Shown in pieces: positions 22,569-33,642 of a DNA stretch of 64,000 nt. Numbering within the stretch: the stretch's first letter is position 1; each line of letters starts with the position of its first letter. Made by a program: the position numbers and the translations under genes. Under the pieces are notes generated by a model. That model was not told the origin of the DNA and did no database searches. It saw only the letters and a program-made list of their open reading frames with translations. Origin of the DNA: Plasmodiophora brassicae (Eukaryota > Endomyxa > Phytomyxea > Plasmodiophorida > Plasmodiophoridae); assembly GCA_039704465.1 (NCBI GenBank), contig JASFAU010000014.1, positions 310,001 to 374,000 on the forward strand, written 5' to 3'.

Positions 22569-23099
22569 ATGATCTACCCGATGCTGGCGACTGACGAGGG
22601 CGATGCCATTGTAGATAGGATCGTGACGGCCCAGGATCAGCGCGTCTTGCACCTGCCGTACCGGCTACCGTTATCCTTCCTGCGTCGAATGTCGGCGGCC
22701 CTGCCGTTGAACTTCTCCCTCTGCCGTCTTGTTTTATCTGGGTGCTCGATCGACGACGTCGGCGGTCGAATGGTCGCCAAAGCGCTGCGAGAGAGCAAGG
22801 CACTTCGGGACGTGGATCTCGGCAGGAACGTACTCGGCGACCGTACTGCTGTGGACCTGGCGAACGCGCTGTCAGTTAACGATGTCCTCGTTCGCCTCGA
22901 CCTGCGATGTAATCCGATCGGCGACATTGGCGCCAAAGCGTTGTGTAAGATGCTGTCCTGCAATACGACGCTGACGTCGTTGTCCCTCTACGAATGCTGT
23001 ATCGGCAACCGAGGCATGGCCGCCCTGGCCGACGCCCTTCGAATCAGCTCTACGCTTCAGGTAACTCCTTTGAGCAGCCACCCAAAGGAACACCACTGA
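22569..23099 (+). CDS. Short leucine-rich-repeat protein, possibly truncated
   Basis: From the ATG at 22569 the frame encodes 176 residues with about four RI/NLRC3-type LRRs (RLVLSGCSIDDVG, DVDLGRNVLGD, RLDLRCNPIGD, SLSLYECCIGN). It ends a few codons after CTTCAG|GTAACT, which looks like a splice donor, so the last residues may be read-through and further exons may have been lost or not found. It lies just upstream of the large GH18 gene. Protein interaction is the generic role; no partner can be named. Confidence 0.55.
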   Translation: MIYPMLATDEGDAIVDRIVTAQDQRVLHLPYRLPLSFLRRMSAALPLNFSLCRLVLSGCSIDDVGGRMVAKALRESKALRDVDLGRNVLGDRTAVDLANALSVNDVLVRLDLRCNPIGDIGAKALCKMLSCNTTLTSLSLYECCIGNRGMAALADALRISSTLQVTPLSSHPKEHH

Positions 23100-23396
23100 G
23101 CCATGTCCCGTCTGAGCAGCGCCTTGATGTCCTCGATAACCTCAACACAAATCGATACTTTTGAATTCGCCCCTTGAACGTGCACGTTCACAGGAGATTG
23201 CAGGTCGCATTGTACAGTACGATCACGTCTATGCACTTGCCTCCGTCTACGTGTTGCACCACTGGTCGCCACGTCATCGGGTACGGTGCAATCGATCGGT
23301 GTTGCACCGCCCGATATCTCGCCCGGGGGGTGACCGAGTGATCGTGGTCGAAGGGCGCGCCATTTGCCAAAGCGTTGCGTTCGAGCAACAGTCAAC

Positions 23397-26300
23397 ATGA
23401 TGGCGTCAGCGCCGGTCGTGCTGCTGTGCGCTCTGCTTCTGACCCCAGCACTGGCAACGGTATTGTTCAGCCCGTACAAGGATGTCACTGTCGCGTTCAA
23501 CTGGTACTTCACCTTACACCGCCCTTGCCCACATCGCTGACTTGCCTGGTGCACAGGAACACGAACGAGCTCCGGTCGGCGGTGACAGGGACGGTGTCCC
23601 CACTGTCGTCTGCGCTGACCGCATCGGGTGCCAACACGGTGACACTGGCGTTCGCGACTGGGGCCTGTGGCACTGAGAACTGGGCCGGCATCTCGGGAAT
23701 CGCCCTGTCGGTCTCCAACGTGAAGGCTCTGTCCGCCGCGGGCATCAACTACATCATCTCGACGGGTGGTGCCAACGGGGCCTTCACCTGCACGAATGAC
23801 GCCGACTTCCTGACGTTCGTCAATCGGTACAACACGAAGAACCTGGTCGGTATTGATTTCGACGTCGAGGGCGGGCAGACGCAGGTAGACATCGACAACC
23901 TGGTGCAGCGTGTGAAGACGGCGCAGGCCATCTTCCCGAACCTTCGCTGGAGTTTCACGGTGGCATCGTTCGGCGGGACGGCGAACCCCATCGTCGGCAC
24001 GTACGGCCTGATGGTCCTTCAGTCGATCAACAAGTACAACTTGCAAGGCTATATCATCAACCTGATGACCATGGACTATGGCAGCGCATCCCCGAACAAC
24101 TGTGTCATCGGCGCCAACGGCCAGTGCGACATGGGACAATCCGCCGTACAAGCCGCCATGGCGTTGCACTCCCAGTACAACATCCCGTACTCGCAGATCG
24201 AGGTGACGCCCATGATCGGTGGAAACGACTCTCCTGGTGAGACATTCACCATCGCCGACGTCGCCACGGTCGCCCATTTCGCCATCACAAACGGCCTCGC
24301 TGGTGTTCACATCTGGTCGTTCGATCGCGATACTGATTGCCCGACGGGCTCGGCCACGACCACCTGCAATTCGTATGGCCAGGCCGGCACACTTGGATTC
24401 TCCAAAGCGTTCGTTGCGTCTTTGCCGGGAGGCCCAGTCGCGCCCGTGCCCACTCTAACTCCAGCACCAACGCCCGCGTCAACGGCGTCTGTCCCAACGC
24501 CTGCATCGCCTTCCACGATCCTGTTCAGCCCGTACAAGGACATCACCGTTTCGTTTAACTGGTACGGTGTGCTGGTCGGCGTACCGGTGAACTGGCCGCT
24601 AACTGGGAATGCCTACAGGAACACGAATGTGTTGCAGACGGCGGTGACTGGATCGGTGACTCCATTAACGACAGCGTTGACGCAGTCGGGTGCAAAGACC
24701 ATTACGCTGGCGTTCGCTACTGGAGCCTGTGGCACCGAGAACTGGGCCGGCGTTTCGAGCGCCGCCCTGGCCGCCGCCAACGTCAACGCGCTGTCTGCTG
24801 CGGGCATCAATTACATTATCTCGACGGGTGGTGCCAACGGGGCCTTCACCTGCAACAATGACGCCGACTTCCTGACGTTCGTCAATCGCTACAACTCGAA
24901 GAATCTGGTCGGCATCGATTTCGACATCGAAGTCGGGCAGTCGCAGGCAGACGTCGACAACCTGGTGCAGCGTGTGAAGGCGGCGCAGACCATCTTCCCG
25001 AACCTTCGCTGGAGTTTCACGGTGGCATCGTTCGGCGGGTCGGCGAATCCCATTATCGGCACGTCCGGCCTGAAGGTCCTGCAGTCGATCAAGGCGTTCA
25101 ACCTGCAAGGGTACATCATCAACCTGATGACGATGGATTATGGCAGCGCGTCCCCCAACAACTGTGTCATCGGCGCCAACGGCCAGTGCAACATGGGGCA
25201 ATCTGCCGTCCAAGCCGCCATGGCGTTGCACTCCCAGTACAACATCCCGTACTCGCAGATCGAGGTGACGCCCATGATCGGCGGCAACGACACGCCGGAC
25301 GAGACGTTCACCATCGCCGATGTCGCAACGGTCGCCCAGTTTGCCGTCGTGAACGGCCTGGCCGGCGTCCACACCTGGTCCTTGGATCGTGATCGCGATT
25401 GCGCGCCCGGATCGGCTACGCCCATGTGCAACACGTACGGGCAGGCCGGCACCCTGGGATTCACGAAGGCGTTCATCGCGTCCCTGGCCGCAAGCCCGCC
25501 TGTACCGTCGCCGACACCCTCGTTGGCACCGACCACGCCCGCTCCGACGCCGCCCCCGGCGGCATGCTCCCAGCTGTACGACCAATGCGGTGGGCAAGGC
25601 TGGCTGGGATCGACCTGCTGCGCCACCGGTTCCGTCTGCACCGTGCGCTCGGTCTGGTACTCGCAGTGCCTGGCACCGACGGCGTCGTCCCCAACGCCAG
25701 CTCCGACACCAGCGCCGACACCCACGCCAACACCAGCTCCGGCACTAACGCCAACACCAGCGCCAAAGTCGTCTCCGACACCTGCTCCGACACCATCTCC
25801 GACACCTGCTCCGACACCATCGCCGACGCCTGCTGCCACTGCGCCGACGCCAACGTCCCAGGCGCCGACACCATTGGCGACCTCATGCAGCGGCGAATGG
25901 AACCAGTGCGGTGGGACCGGGTGGACGGGACCGTCCTGCTGTGCCCCCGGCCTACAGTGTCGCTTCTTCAGCGTCTGGTACTCGCAGTGCGTCAAGGGGG
26001 CATCCGCACCTGCGCCAACGCCAGCGCCGACGCCTGCGCCGACGCCTGCGCCGACGCCCAGCAAATCGCCGTCCCCGACGCCGACCACGGCAGCGACGTC
26101 GGCGCCGCCGCCGCTATCGTCGTCGGGTGGCGCGTCTCCCCCGATCCTGTTCAGCCCGTACAAGGACGCGTCGATCTACCTGAACTGGAACACGTACCAG
26201 ATGGGCGTGTCGCTGTCCGGGGCGCAGGCGTCGCTGCTGTCGACGTTGCCGCAGGTGCCCGCTCTGTCTGTCACGACGTGGGCGTTCGCGACGGGCGCCT

Positions 26301-27277
26301 GCGGCACCGAGACATGGGGCGGCGTCTCGGGGCAGATGATCGCCGCCGCCAACGTCCAAGCCTGGGCCAACGCCGGCCAGCGTTACATCGTGTCGACGGG
26401 TGGCGCCCAGGGCGCCTTCACCTGCGGCAACGACAACGACTTCCTGACGTTCATCAACCGGTACAACTCGCGGTCGCTGGTCGGGATCGATTTCGACATC
26501 GAGGCGGGCCAGACGCAGGCGGACGTCGACGGCCTCGTGCAGCGCGTCAAGGTGGCCCAGGCCGTGTTCCCGGGCCTGCGCTGGAGTTTCACGGTGGCGA
26601 CGCTGGGCGGGACGGCCCAGCCGAGCCTGGGCTACTACGGCACCATGGTCATGTCGTCGATCGCCAAGTATGCCCTGACGGGGTACTACATCAACCTGAT
26701 GGCGATGGACTACGGGAGCTCGGCCGGCGGCAACTGTATCGTGTCGGGCACGACCGGCCAGTGCCAGATGGGGCTCTCTGCGGTCCAGTCGGCCATCAAC
26801 CTGCACAACGCCTACAACCTGCCGTACGCGCAGATCGAGGTGACGCCCATGATCGGCGGCAACGACACGCCGGACGAGACGTTCACGATCGACGACGTCA
26901 GCACGCTGACCAAGTTCGCCGTGCAGAACGGCCTGGGCGGCCTGCACATGTGGTCGCTGGATCGCGACACGGATTGCCCGCCAGGGCCCGCATCACCGAC
27001 CTGCAACACGTATGGGCAGGCGGGCACGCTCGGTTTCACGAAGGCCTTCCTCAGCGGCCTGGCCGCCACGACGAAACCGTTCGTCGCGCTGGACGCACCC
27101 GACGACGTCGTCACCAGTGCCCTGTGGGCGTCGCCGAGCGCCACACGCGCCGCTCCACTGCTCGGCGTGCTTGTCGGCGTGCCCGTCGGCATCGTCCTCG
27201 GCATGCTGGCGTTCGGCGCGTACCGCCTGCGCTCGAAGCGGGCCGCTGTCGTCGTGCAGCAGCACATCCCGAAGTGA
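23397..27277 (+). CDS. Giant membrane-anchored GH18-GH18-CBM1-CBM1-GH18 protein
   Basis: Exons 23397..23503 and 23557..27277 join over a 53-bp intron that splits the TGG of FNW; about 1275 residues. The order is: signal peptide ([16 protein letters not shown]); GH18-1 (catalytic GIDFDVEGG, ~residue 134); Thr/Pro linker; GH18-2 (GIDFDIEVG, ~487); linker; CBM1 (~704-744, [14 protein letters not shown]); a long Pro/Thr linker; CBM1 (~812-852, [16 protein letters not shown]); linker; GH18-3 (GIDFDIEAG, ~1013); and a C-terminal membrane segment ([17 protein letters not shown]) with a short basic tail. CBM1 is a Cys knot that binds cellulose or chitin. The likely role is cell-surface chitin binding, remodelling or sensing. 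In all three domains the first Asp of DGxDxDxE is Val. Confidence 0.9.
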
Positions 27278-27362
27278 ACACACGTTGATCATCCGAGATG
27301 CTCCGTGTGCCATCGAATAAAGAACCCGTTTCGGGGACGGGGGAGGTGGTGTGTACGGGAGG

Positions 27363-29850
27363 TCAGTTTTGAACGGCGAGCTTGCGCAGGTGGTCCATGA
27401 AGACCTTGAGGCTGACGTCGTCGGTGAAGACGGGCGGCGGGCCGGCCTGCCCCGGGTACGACGACGCCGTGTTCTGCGTGACGCTCGGGTTCAGCTTGGC
27501 CAGCAGGAACCGGGACTGGGAGTCGCCCGCCTCGCAGTTGCGGAACAGGGGCGCCGGGAACCGGTTGGCGATGAACGCGTCGGCGTCGCTGCGCGCCATC
27601 TGGAAGAACTCCTTCAGGTAGTCGTAGTTCGGGTCCTGGTCCAGGCCGCTCTTCTTCCACGACGCCACCGACTCGCCGTGCCACAGGATGACGTTGAAGA
27701 ACGTGTCGAGCAGGAGGATGCGCTCGGGGCCGATGCTGGCCGCGTCGAGCAGGACGGCGTTGACGGTGGCCGGGGCGCCGCCCGCCCCCGACGCATCGCA
27801 CAGGTCGTAGGCGAGCAGGACCGGCTGGATCATGGTCAGCGAGTTGGCGACGCTCTCGCGCAGGAAGATCATCCGGTAGAAGGCGGTCTCGTCGGGCGAC
27901 GAGTTCGTCACCTGCAGGAACTGGCTGCGCCTCAGGTGGAACATGAACTGCGGGTAGAACGTCATGTACGGCGAGATGCGGAACGTGTCCGGCTGGTCCT
28001 TCGTGTACGACGAGAACTTGGCCATCAGGCGGATCAGCATGCGGTCCAGCCACCGCAGGACGTCGGTCGTGAACTCGGTCTCCGCCTTGAACAGGGCGAG
28101 GCGCGCCACCAGGACGCAGGCCGCCTCCTGGTCGAACTCGGCGGCGACCTGCGACAGCCCGTGGTCGTTGGACGTGTCCGTCAGCGGCACCATGCAGGTC
28201 GTGCAGCGGATCCTGGCCACGCCCGTCGCGTCCCTGTACCTGGTGACGAACTGTAGGTGGCTGTACTGCGACGACGCCGACGTGTTGACCACGTCAAAGT
28301 AGAAGGCGTAGGAGCTGGTCGAGTTCAGCCCGCCCAGGTGCCAGGCGACCGTCCCGCCGACGCCGACCTCCTTGTCGGACACCGACGCCCCCTTCTGGTT
28401 CTTGCTGGACAGGTGGCCGATGGCGCCCGACACCTTGACCTCGCGCGACGTGTGCACCTCGATGTCGCCCTGGAACGCCATGTTCAGGTTGCCGTCGGGG
28501 CCGGCGGCGAAGCAGGCGGCGAACGACTGCGCGAACACGTCCGACCCGTTCTCGTCGTTGTACCGGAACATGTCGCTGAGGACGAGGAACCCGCCCGACT
28601 TCTCCGGCAGGACCTTCATCTCGGCCAGGCCGACCTGGTCCAGCGAGCAGGCGAACAGGTCGAACACGTGGCCGCTGGCGACCAGGCGGTCGGCCAGGCC
28701 CCCGTAGTACTTGCAGGCCTTGTCGTACCAGGGGCAGTTGCCCTTGAACAGGTCGTGGTGCGACCGGATCGTCTCCTCCAGCTTCACCGACACGATCTTG
28801 CCGGGGCCGGCCGAGGCGGCCCCCGCCGAGAAGAACATGACGCGCCCGTTGCGCTTGGCGGCGACCGTCTCCAGCAGCCCGATCGCAACGGACGCGGCGA
28901 CGCCCGTCGCCCGGGACGGCCGCTCGTCGCCCTTGACCGGCCATGGATCCGGGACCAGGTCCGCCAGGATCGACGTGACCGCCGGCGTGCACGTCTCGGC
29001 CGGCATGAAGAAGCAGGGCTGGTGCTGGTGCTGCTGGCGCTGCTGCTGCGCGTTCTTGTTCGTTGGCGACGGCCCCTGACGACACACACACGGGATCAGT
29101 GACGCTGCCTGCCTGCGTTCGATGGCGTGCGCGACGGGCGTACCGGGGCGCCAGCGGCGGCCGGCGCGCTCATCCCGAGCATGTCGGCGACGAACGTCGA
29201 CGAGACATTGTCGTTCTTGGGGTTGCCCCGGAACACGTAGCACTTGGAGCACTCGCCGAAGCCCAGCTCGTGGACGGCGACGTGCTTGCCGAACGTGATC
29301 AGGCCGACCAGGGCGTTCGGCGGCAGCTGCGGCAGGACGGCGATCAGCGATTCGCGCAGCTGTGCGGGCGAACGAATGTCAGCGGGCACGGATCGACGAC
29401 GACGACGAGCGCCCCCATCACCTTGTCGAGTTCGAGGTCGATCGTGCACGTGTCGACGACGAACAGGATGTGGAGCGGCGGGACGGGCTCGACCGGCAGG
29501 ACGTACTCGATGGTGGTGTACTCGGGCATGAGCTCGGCGGGCAGGTTGTACTGCCCGATGTCATTGTAGCACTGCGGCAGGTGGTTCCGCGTCAGGCAGA
29601 ACGGGCAGACCCAGATGCGGTTGTGGTAGTCCAGCTCGCTGTACGGGTTCAGCAGCGCGCGGCACGCCTTCCCCGAGCACGACACGGGCTCGTACTGCAC
29701 CTGCCCGTTGTAGTCCTGCACGGCCAGCGGCGTGTACATGGCCGCCAGCGGTGCCACAACGCGGCTCGCCTCCACCTTGGTCGACGGCCACCGCATCCAG
29801 GAGAAGCGCAGGGCGTCGCGCGCCTCCAGCTCCTGCATCGCCGTCGACAT
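27363..29850 (-). CDS. SEC23: COPII coat subunit SEC23
   Basis: Exons are complement(29850..29407), (29359..29144) and (29075..27363), introns 47 and 68 bp, in phase; about 790 residues, as usual for Sec23. It has the zinc finger ([13 protein letters not shown] ... [13 protein letters not shown]), the trunk ([22 protein letters not shown]), [18 protein letters not shown], the beta-sandwich and helical region ([14 protein letters not shown]), and the C-terminal gelsolin-like domain ([16 protein letters not shown]). Sec23 is the GTPase-activating subunit for SAR1 in ER exit. The first Cys pair of the zinc finger is spaced CX4C rather than the common CX2C. The gene converges on the GH18 gene with only 85 bp between stops. 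Confidence 0.94.
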
Positions 29851-30131
29851 TCGGCGCGTCACGCGCCCCGGCCCCAAAATATCGCGTCTCTGCTGGTCCC
29901 CCGTCGTCCGCCCGCCGCGGGTGACGTGGCCGCCGTACTCCGACTCAGTCTGCCCACTGCCCAGCTGCAGCCGCCAGTCGGCGCTGATTTTTGGCGCTCG
30001 GCCCGGCCCGCACTTCTACGAGCTGCAAGGCGGGGGCGGACGCGACCTGTGCTACTATTATCTATTTATGTGCAGCAACCCTAAAGCCCCCTGTAACGAC
30101 GGGTGCCAACCCGGTGGGTCCGCGTCCTGTA

Positions 30132-30500
30132 TCAAACGGCGTAGGCGGCGACAGCGACGACCAGGTTCCAGGCGGCCGTGCCGGTGGCCAGGTGCGCCAG
30201 GTGACGGCGACAGGACCGTTCGTCGTCCCTGGACCTGGCGGCGTTGCGGGTCAGCTGGGCCAGGGCCACGGCGGACAGGGCGGCCCAGGCGAGGCTGGCG
30301 ATCAGCACGACGTGCAGCGTCGCCTGCGGAACGGCGGCCGTGTGCGTCAGGACGAACAGGGCGATCGGCACCTGCGTCTGCATCGCCAGGCAGCACAGGA
30401 CCGTCCACCAGGTCGCCTCGCGCGCCACGCCCTCGACCTCGGCGTCGTCAGGCAGCAGGGCGGCCTTCGGCAGCAGCCGCAGCGCCTCTTCCGTCGACAT
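30132..30500 (-). CDS. Small membrane protein, unrecognised
   Basis: From the ATG at 30500 the frame gives about 122 residues with three hydrophobic segments (VLCCLAMQTQVPIALFVL, TLHVVLIASLAWAALSAVAL, AAWNLVVAVAAYAV). The N-terminal ~35 residues are acidic and soluble. The open frame continues upstream to ~30614 without another ATG, so a further exon is possible. No family is recognised. Confidence 0.5.
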   Translation of the reverse strand: MSTEEALRLLPKAALLPDDAEVEGVAREATWWTVLCCLAMQTQVPIALFVLTHTAAVPQATLHVVLIASLAWAALSAVALAQLTRNAARSRDDERSCRRHLAHLATGTAAWNLVVAVAAYAV

Positions 30501-30689
30501 GCCGCGTAGATATTCCAATGCGATCCGCACGCGCCCGCCCAGCGACTCGGGTTTGCCGACAATATCGCGGCGTGCGGCGCCGCGTACGATCCGACGATCG
30601 GGGGGTCGACACACGAATCCGGTCGTCTATTCAGTCCAATTGATTGTCGGCGATATGAGGCGCACGACGCAGGCGTCCCGCGCGAATCG

Positions 30690-31738
30690 TCAGTCGACCT
30701 TCTTCCCCTGGGCCTTGGCCTCGCGACCCAGCAGCTTGCGCCGCGCCGTCAGCATCTTGTCACGCAGGATGCCGGCCAGGCGCTTCTCGGGCAGCATCAG
30801 CGAGACGCGTTGCAGGACGGCGTGGACGGCGCTGGGGGCCAGCGACGCGATCCCGCACGACACTTTGCCGAGGGCGTCCTCGGCGGCCTGGCCAGGCGCG
30901 ATCACCATCAGCGACGTGCGACGGAAGCCGCTCATCGACGTCTGCACGTAGGCGGTCGTGCACGACAGGACGTCGAATCGGTACGGGCGCAGCTCGCCCG
31001 ACAGGCAGCGCGACCACGTGTCGATGTAGGCCTTGGACCCGGCGTACACCGAGTGCAACGGCACCGGGACGACCGCCGACAGCGAGCTCATGTTGATGAT
31101 GGCGGCGCGCGTACGACCGTCCGCATGCTGAAGCCTGGGCACCGCCGATTCAGACGCACCGACGACGACGTCCACAGGACCGACCTCGGGATCAGCGCCG
31201 CCGTCAGCAGCGTCGTGAACGTGACGTTAACCTGGATGATGCGCTGGATGACGGCCGGGTCCATGGTCGACAGTTCGCTGGGCAGCGCCTCCGACACGCC
31301 CACGTTGTTGACGAGGACCGTCAGGTCCATGTCCGACGGCAGGGCGGCGACGACGGTCTGGACGGCGTTCGGCGCCGACGCATCGCACGGGATCGTCAGC
31401 GTGCGCGTCTTCGGGTACAACCCCGTGATGTCGTTCGCGACCGCGTCCAGCTTGTCGCGCGACCGGCTGACCAGGACGACATGCATGCCGCGTTTCGCCA
31501 GGGACAGGGCGAACGCGCGCCCGATGCCTTCGGACGCGCCCGTCACGATCGCCCAGGACGCCCCGGTCGGGTTGTACGCCTTGAACGACGACGCCGGGCG
31601 CAGCAGGTAGACCCAGACGAAGCGCAGCACGGCGTGCAGCGCGTACACCGTGCAGGCGACGCCGACGACCGCCATCGCGGACGCGGCGTACCCCAAGGCG
31701 ACACCGGTCGCGCACGCCCCCGACGGCCACACCATCAT
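30690..31738 (-). CDS. Very-long-chain 3-ketoacyl-CoA reductase-like SDR (HSD17B12/KAR family)
   Basis: Exons are complement(31738..31185) and (31134..30690) over a 50-bp intron; about 332 residues. It has an N-terminal membrane helix (VGVACTVYALHAVL), the cofactor motif TGASEGIGRAFA, NNVGVSEALP, the catalytic Ser in MSSLSA, and YAGSKAYID with Tyr and Lys. The C-terminus ends KKVD, a KKxx ER-retrieval signal. Enzymes of this family reduce 3-ketoacyl-CoA with NADPH in the ER elongase cycle. An in-frame ATG at 31780 would add 14 residues. It is transcribed away from the FKBP gene across a short CA-repeat promoter region. Confidence 0.87.
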
Positions 31739-31981
31739 GTTCGGCAACGACGACGACGACAACGAGGATGGCAACCACATGCGCGGTGGATCGCCTCGAA
31801 ATAGGGCACCCCCCCTGGCGCACTCACTTCTGCCACAGGTCCGCGTGCAGTCGCGGACCTGCGCGGGCCGACCTCGCAGCTGCTGCGCGCCCCCGGTCAT
31901 CGTCATCATCATCATCGTCGTTTATTCATTGGCGCACACCAGCCAGCACCCCTGCCGGTAGAACGTTCGCTGGGCCACTGC

Positions 31982-31984
<3 letters not shown>

Positions 31985-32012
<28 letters not shown>
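31985..32012. repeat. (AC)14 microsatellite between divergent genes
   Basis: A perfect AC dinucleotide run lies in the ~320-bp gap between the start codons of the SDR gene (minus) and the FKBP gene (plus), within their shared promoter region. Confidence 0.95.
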
Positions 32013-32058
32013 CAGTACAATACAAAACGGCGCACGACAGCCAGTCGCGCAAACGGGG

Positions 32059-33613
32059 ATGCGCGTCGAACGTGACGGCGGAGGCGGCGTTCCGGACGGC
32101 CCGGACGCCGACGCGTGGATCGAGGCGGTCGTCGACGGCGAGCCGCACCGGATTCGGAAGCAGGTGGTGCGGGCGGGGGCGGGCGGCGCGCCGCTGTCGG
32201 CGCCGGCGGGCGCCGAGGTCTACGTCCACTACGAGGCGTACGACGGCGCCGGGCGCCTGCACGACTCGTCGGTCGACCGCGACTACCCGTACCATTTCAC
32301 GCTGGGCGAGTCGCACGCGGCCCCGCTCTGGGAGGCGGCCGTCGCGTCGATGGCGCCCGGCGAGAAGGCCGTCTTCCACTGCGAGGCCGGGCACCTGTAC
32401 CGGCCGTTCCAGCAGCCGCCGACGCTGGACGGCGCCACCGGCACGCCCCTGACGGTCCACGTCGAGTACGTCCGCTACGACGAGTGGTCCAACGTCGTCC
32501 ACGACGGGCGCATCCGGAAGAAGAAGCTGGACGCCGGGTCCAGGGAGATCGCCACGCCCAACGACGCATCCGTTGTCCATGGTACTCCCCATCGCGTCGT
32601 CGTCGTCGTCGTCGTCGCCTGTACCTGACAGCGCATCGTTCTCATCCGCTGTGCTGCCCAGTGACGTACACGGGGCGCCGACCCGACGGCACCGTCTTCG
32701 CCGACGCCCACGACGCTGTCTTGACCATCGGCAGTACGTGCCTGTCTGTGTCTGTGTCTGTCTGTGTGGGCAACGCTGACGTCGTCGTGCGCAGAGGACG
32801 ACCTGCTGGAAGGCCTGGAGCTGGCCATCAAGTCGATGTGCCGCGGCGAACACAGCCTGTTCCACGTCGACCCGTCGTACGCGTACGGCCGTGCCGGCTG
32901 CCCTGACCTGGGCATCCCCGCCGACGCCGCCCTCGACTACGACGTCCACCTGCTGTCGTTCGAGGTCGGCGGGCAGTGCTGTCTCTCATCTGTCTCTCGC
33001 GAACGTAGTGACCCCGGGTGTGTGTGCACAGGCGGGGACGCTCAAGTGGGAGATGTCGACCGAGGCCAAGGTCGACCTGGCCGAGTGCCGCAAGGCGCAC
33101 GGCAACGCGGCGTACAAGGCGGGCCAGATCGAGCGCGCCGAGCGCCTGTACGACCAGTGCCTGGAGCTGGTCAACTACGAAGGCGAGCAGGCGGCGTCGT
33201 CGCGGATCGTCGCGATCCGCATCGCGACCTGGAACAACCTGGCGGCCATCAAGACGAAGCGCGAGGCGTACGCCGAGGCGATCGCGCTGGCCGGCAAGGT
33301 CCTGGCGCTGGACCCGGGGAACGGCAAGGCGAGGTACCGCCGCGCGCTCTGCTACATGCGGACGACGCAGCCGGACCTGGCCCTCGACGACATTGACGAG
33401 GCGCTGCGCTCGGATCCCACGTCCGCCAGCCTGCTGGCCCTGCAGGCCATCGCCCGGAAGCACCTGGCGCAGGCGGCCCGGAAGCAGGCGAAACAGTTCG
33501 GCGGGTGGTGCGATCGCCTGTCGCTGGACACGACCACGACCAACAGCAGCAACAGCAGCAGCGCGGCGCCGCGCCAGGACGCACCCGGGTCGGCGCCCAG
33601 CCCGACTAAATAG
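32059..33613 (+). CDS. FKBP-type peptidyl-prolyl isomerase with TPR tail
   Basis: Exons are 32059..32581, 32662..32733, 32795..32964 and 33032..33613; introns of 80, 61 and 67 bp keep phase, giving about 448 residues. The second FKBP domain is split over exons 1-3: VVHVTYTGRRPDGTVF, TIGKDDLLEGLELAIKSM, YAYGRAG, YDVHLLSFE. A first FKBP-like domain (VYVHYEAYDGAGR, GEKAVFHCEAGHLY) is degenerate at the active site. Exon 4 encodes three TPRs (KAHGNAAYKAGQIERAERLY, NNLAAIKTK, ARYRRALCYM), as in HSP90 co-chaperones. The tail is Ser/Asn-rich. The intron at 32734-32794 has a TGTC-rich run. Confidence 0.88.
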
Positions 33614-33642
33614 GGTCAGCCCCCCTTGCGCGCGCGTGCGGT

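Noticed and set aside
24665..27313. Long minus-strand and third-frame ORFs across the GH18 gene
   Set aside because: They are GC-rich shadows of the giant GH18 gene, full of Arg/Ala/Gly and without domains.
27363..29850. Two separate genes because of frame changes in SEC23
   Set aside because: Two in-phase introns restore one full-length SEC23 of normal size.
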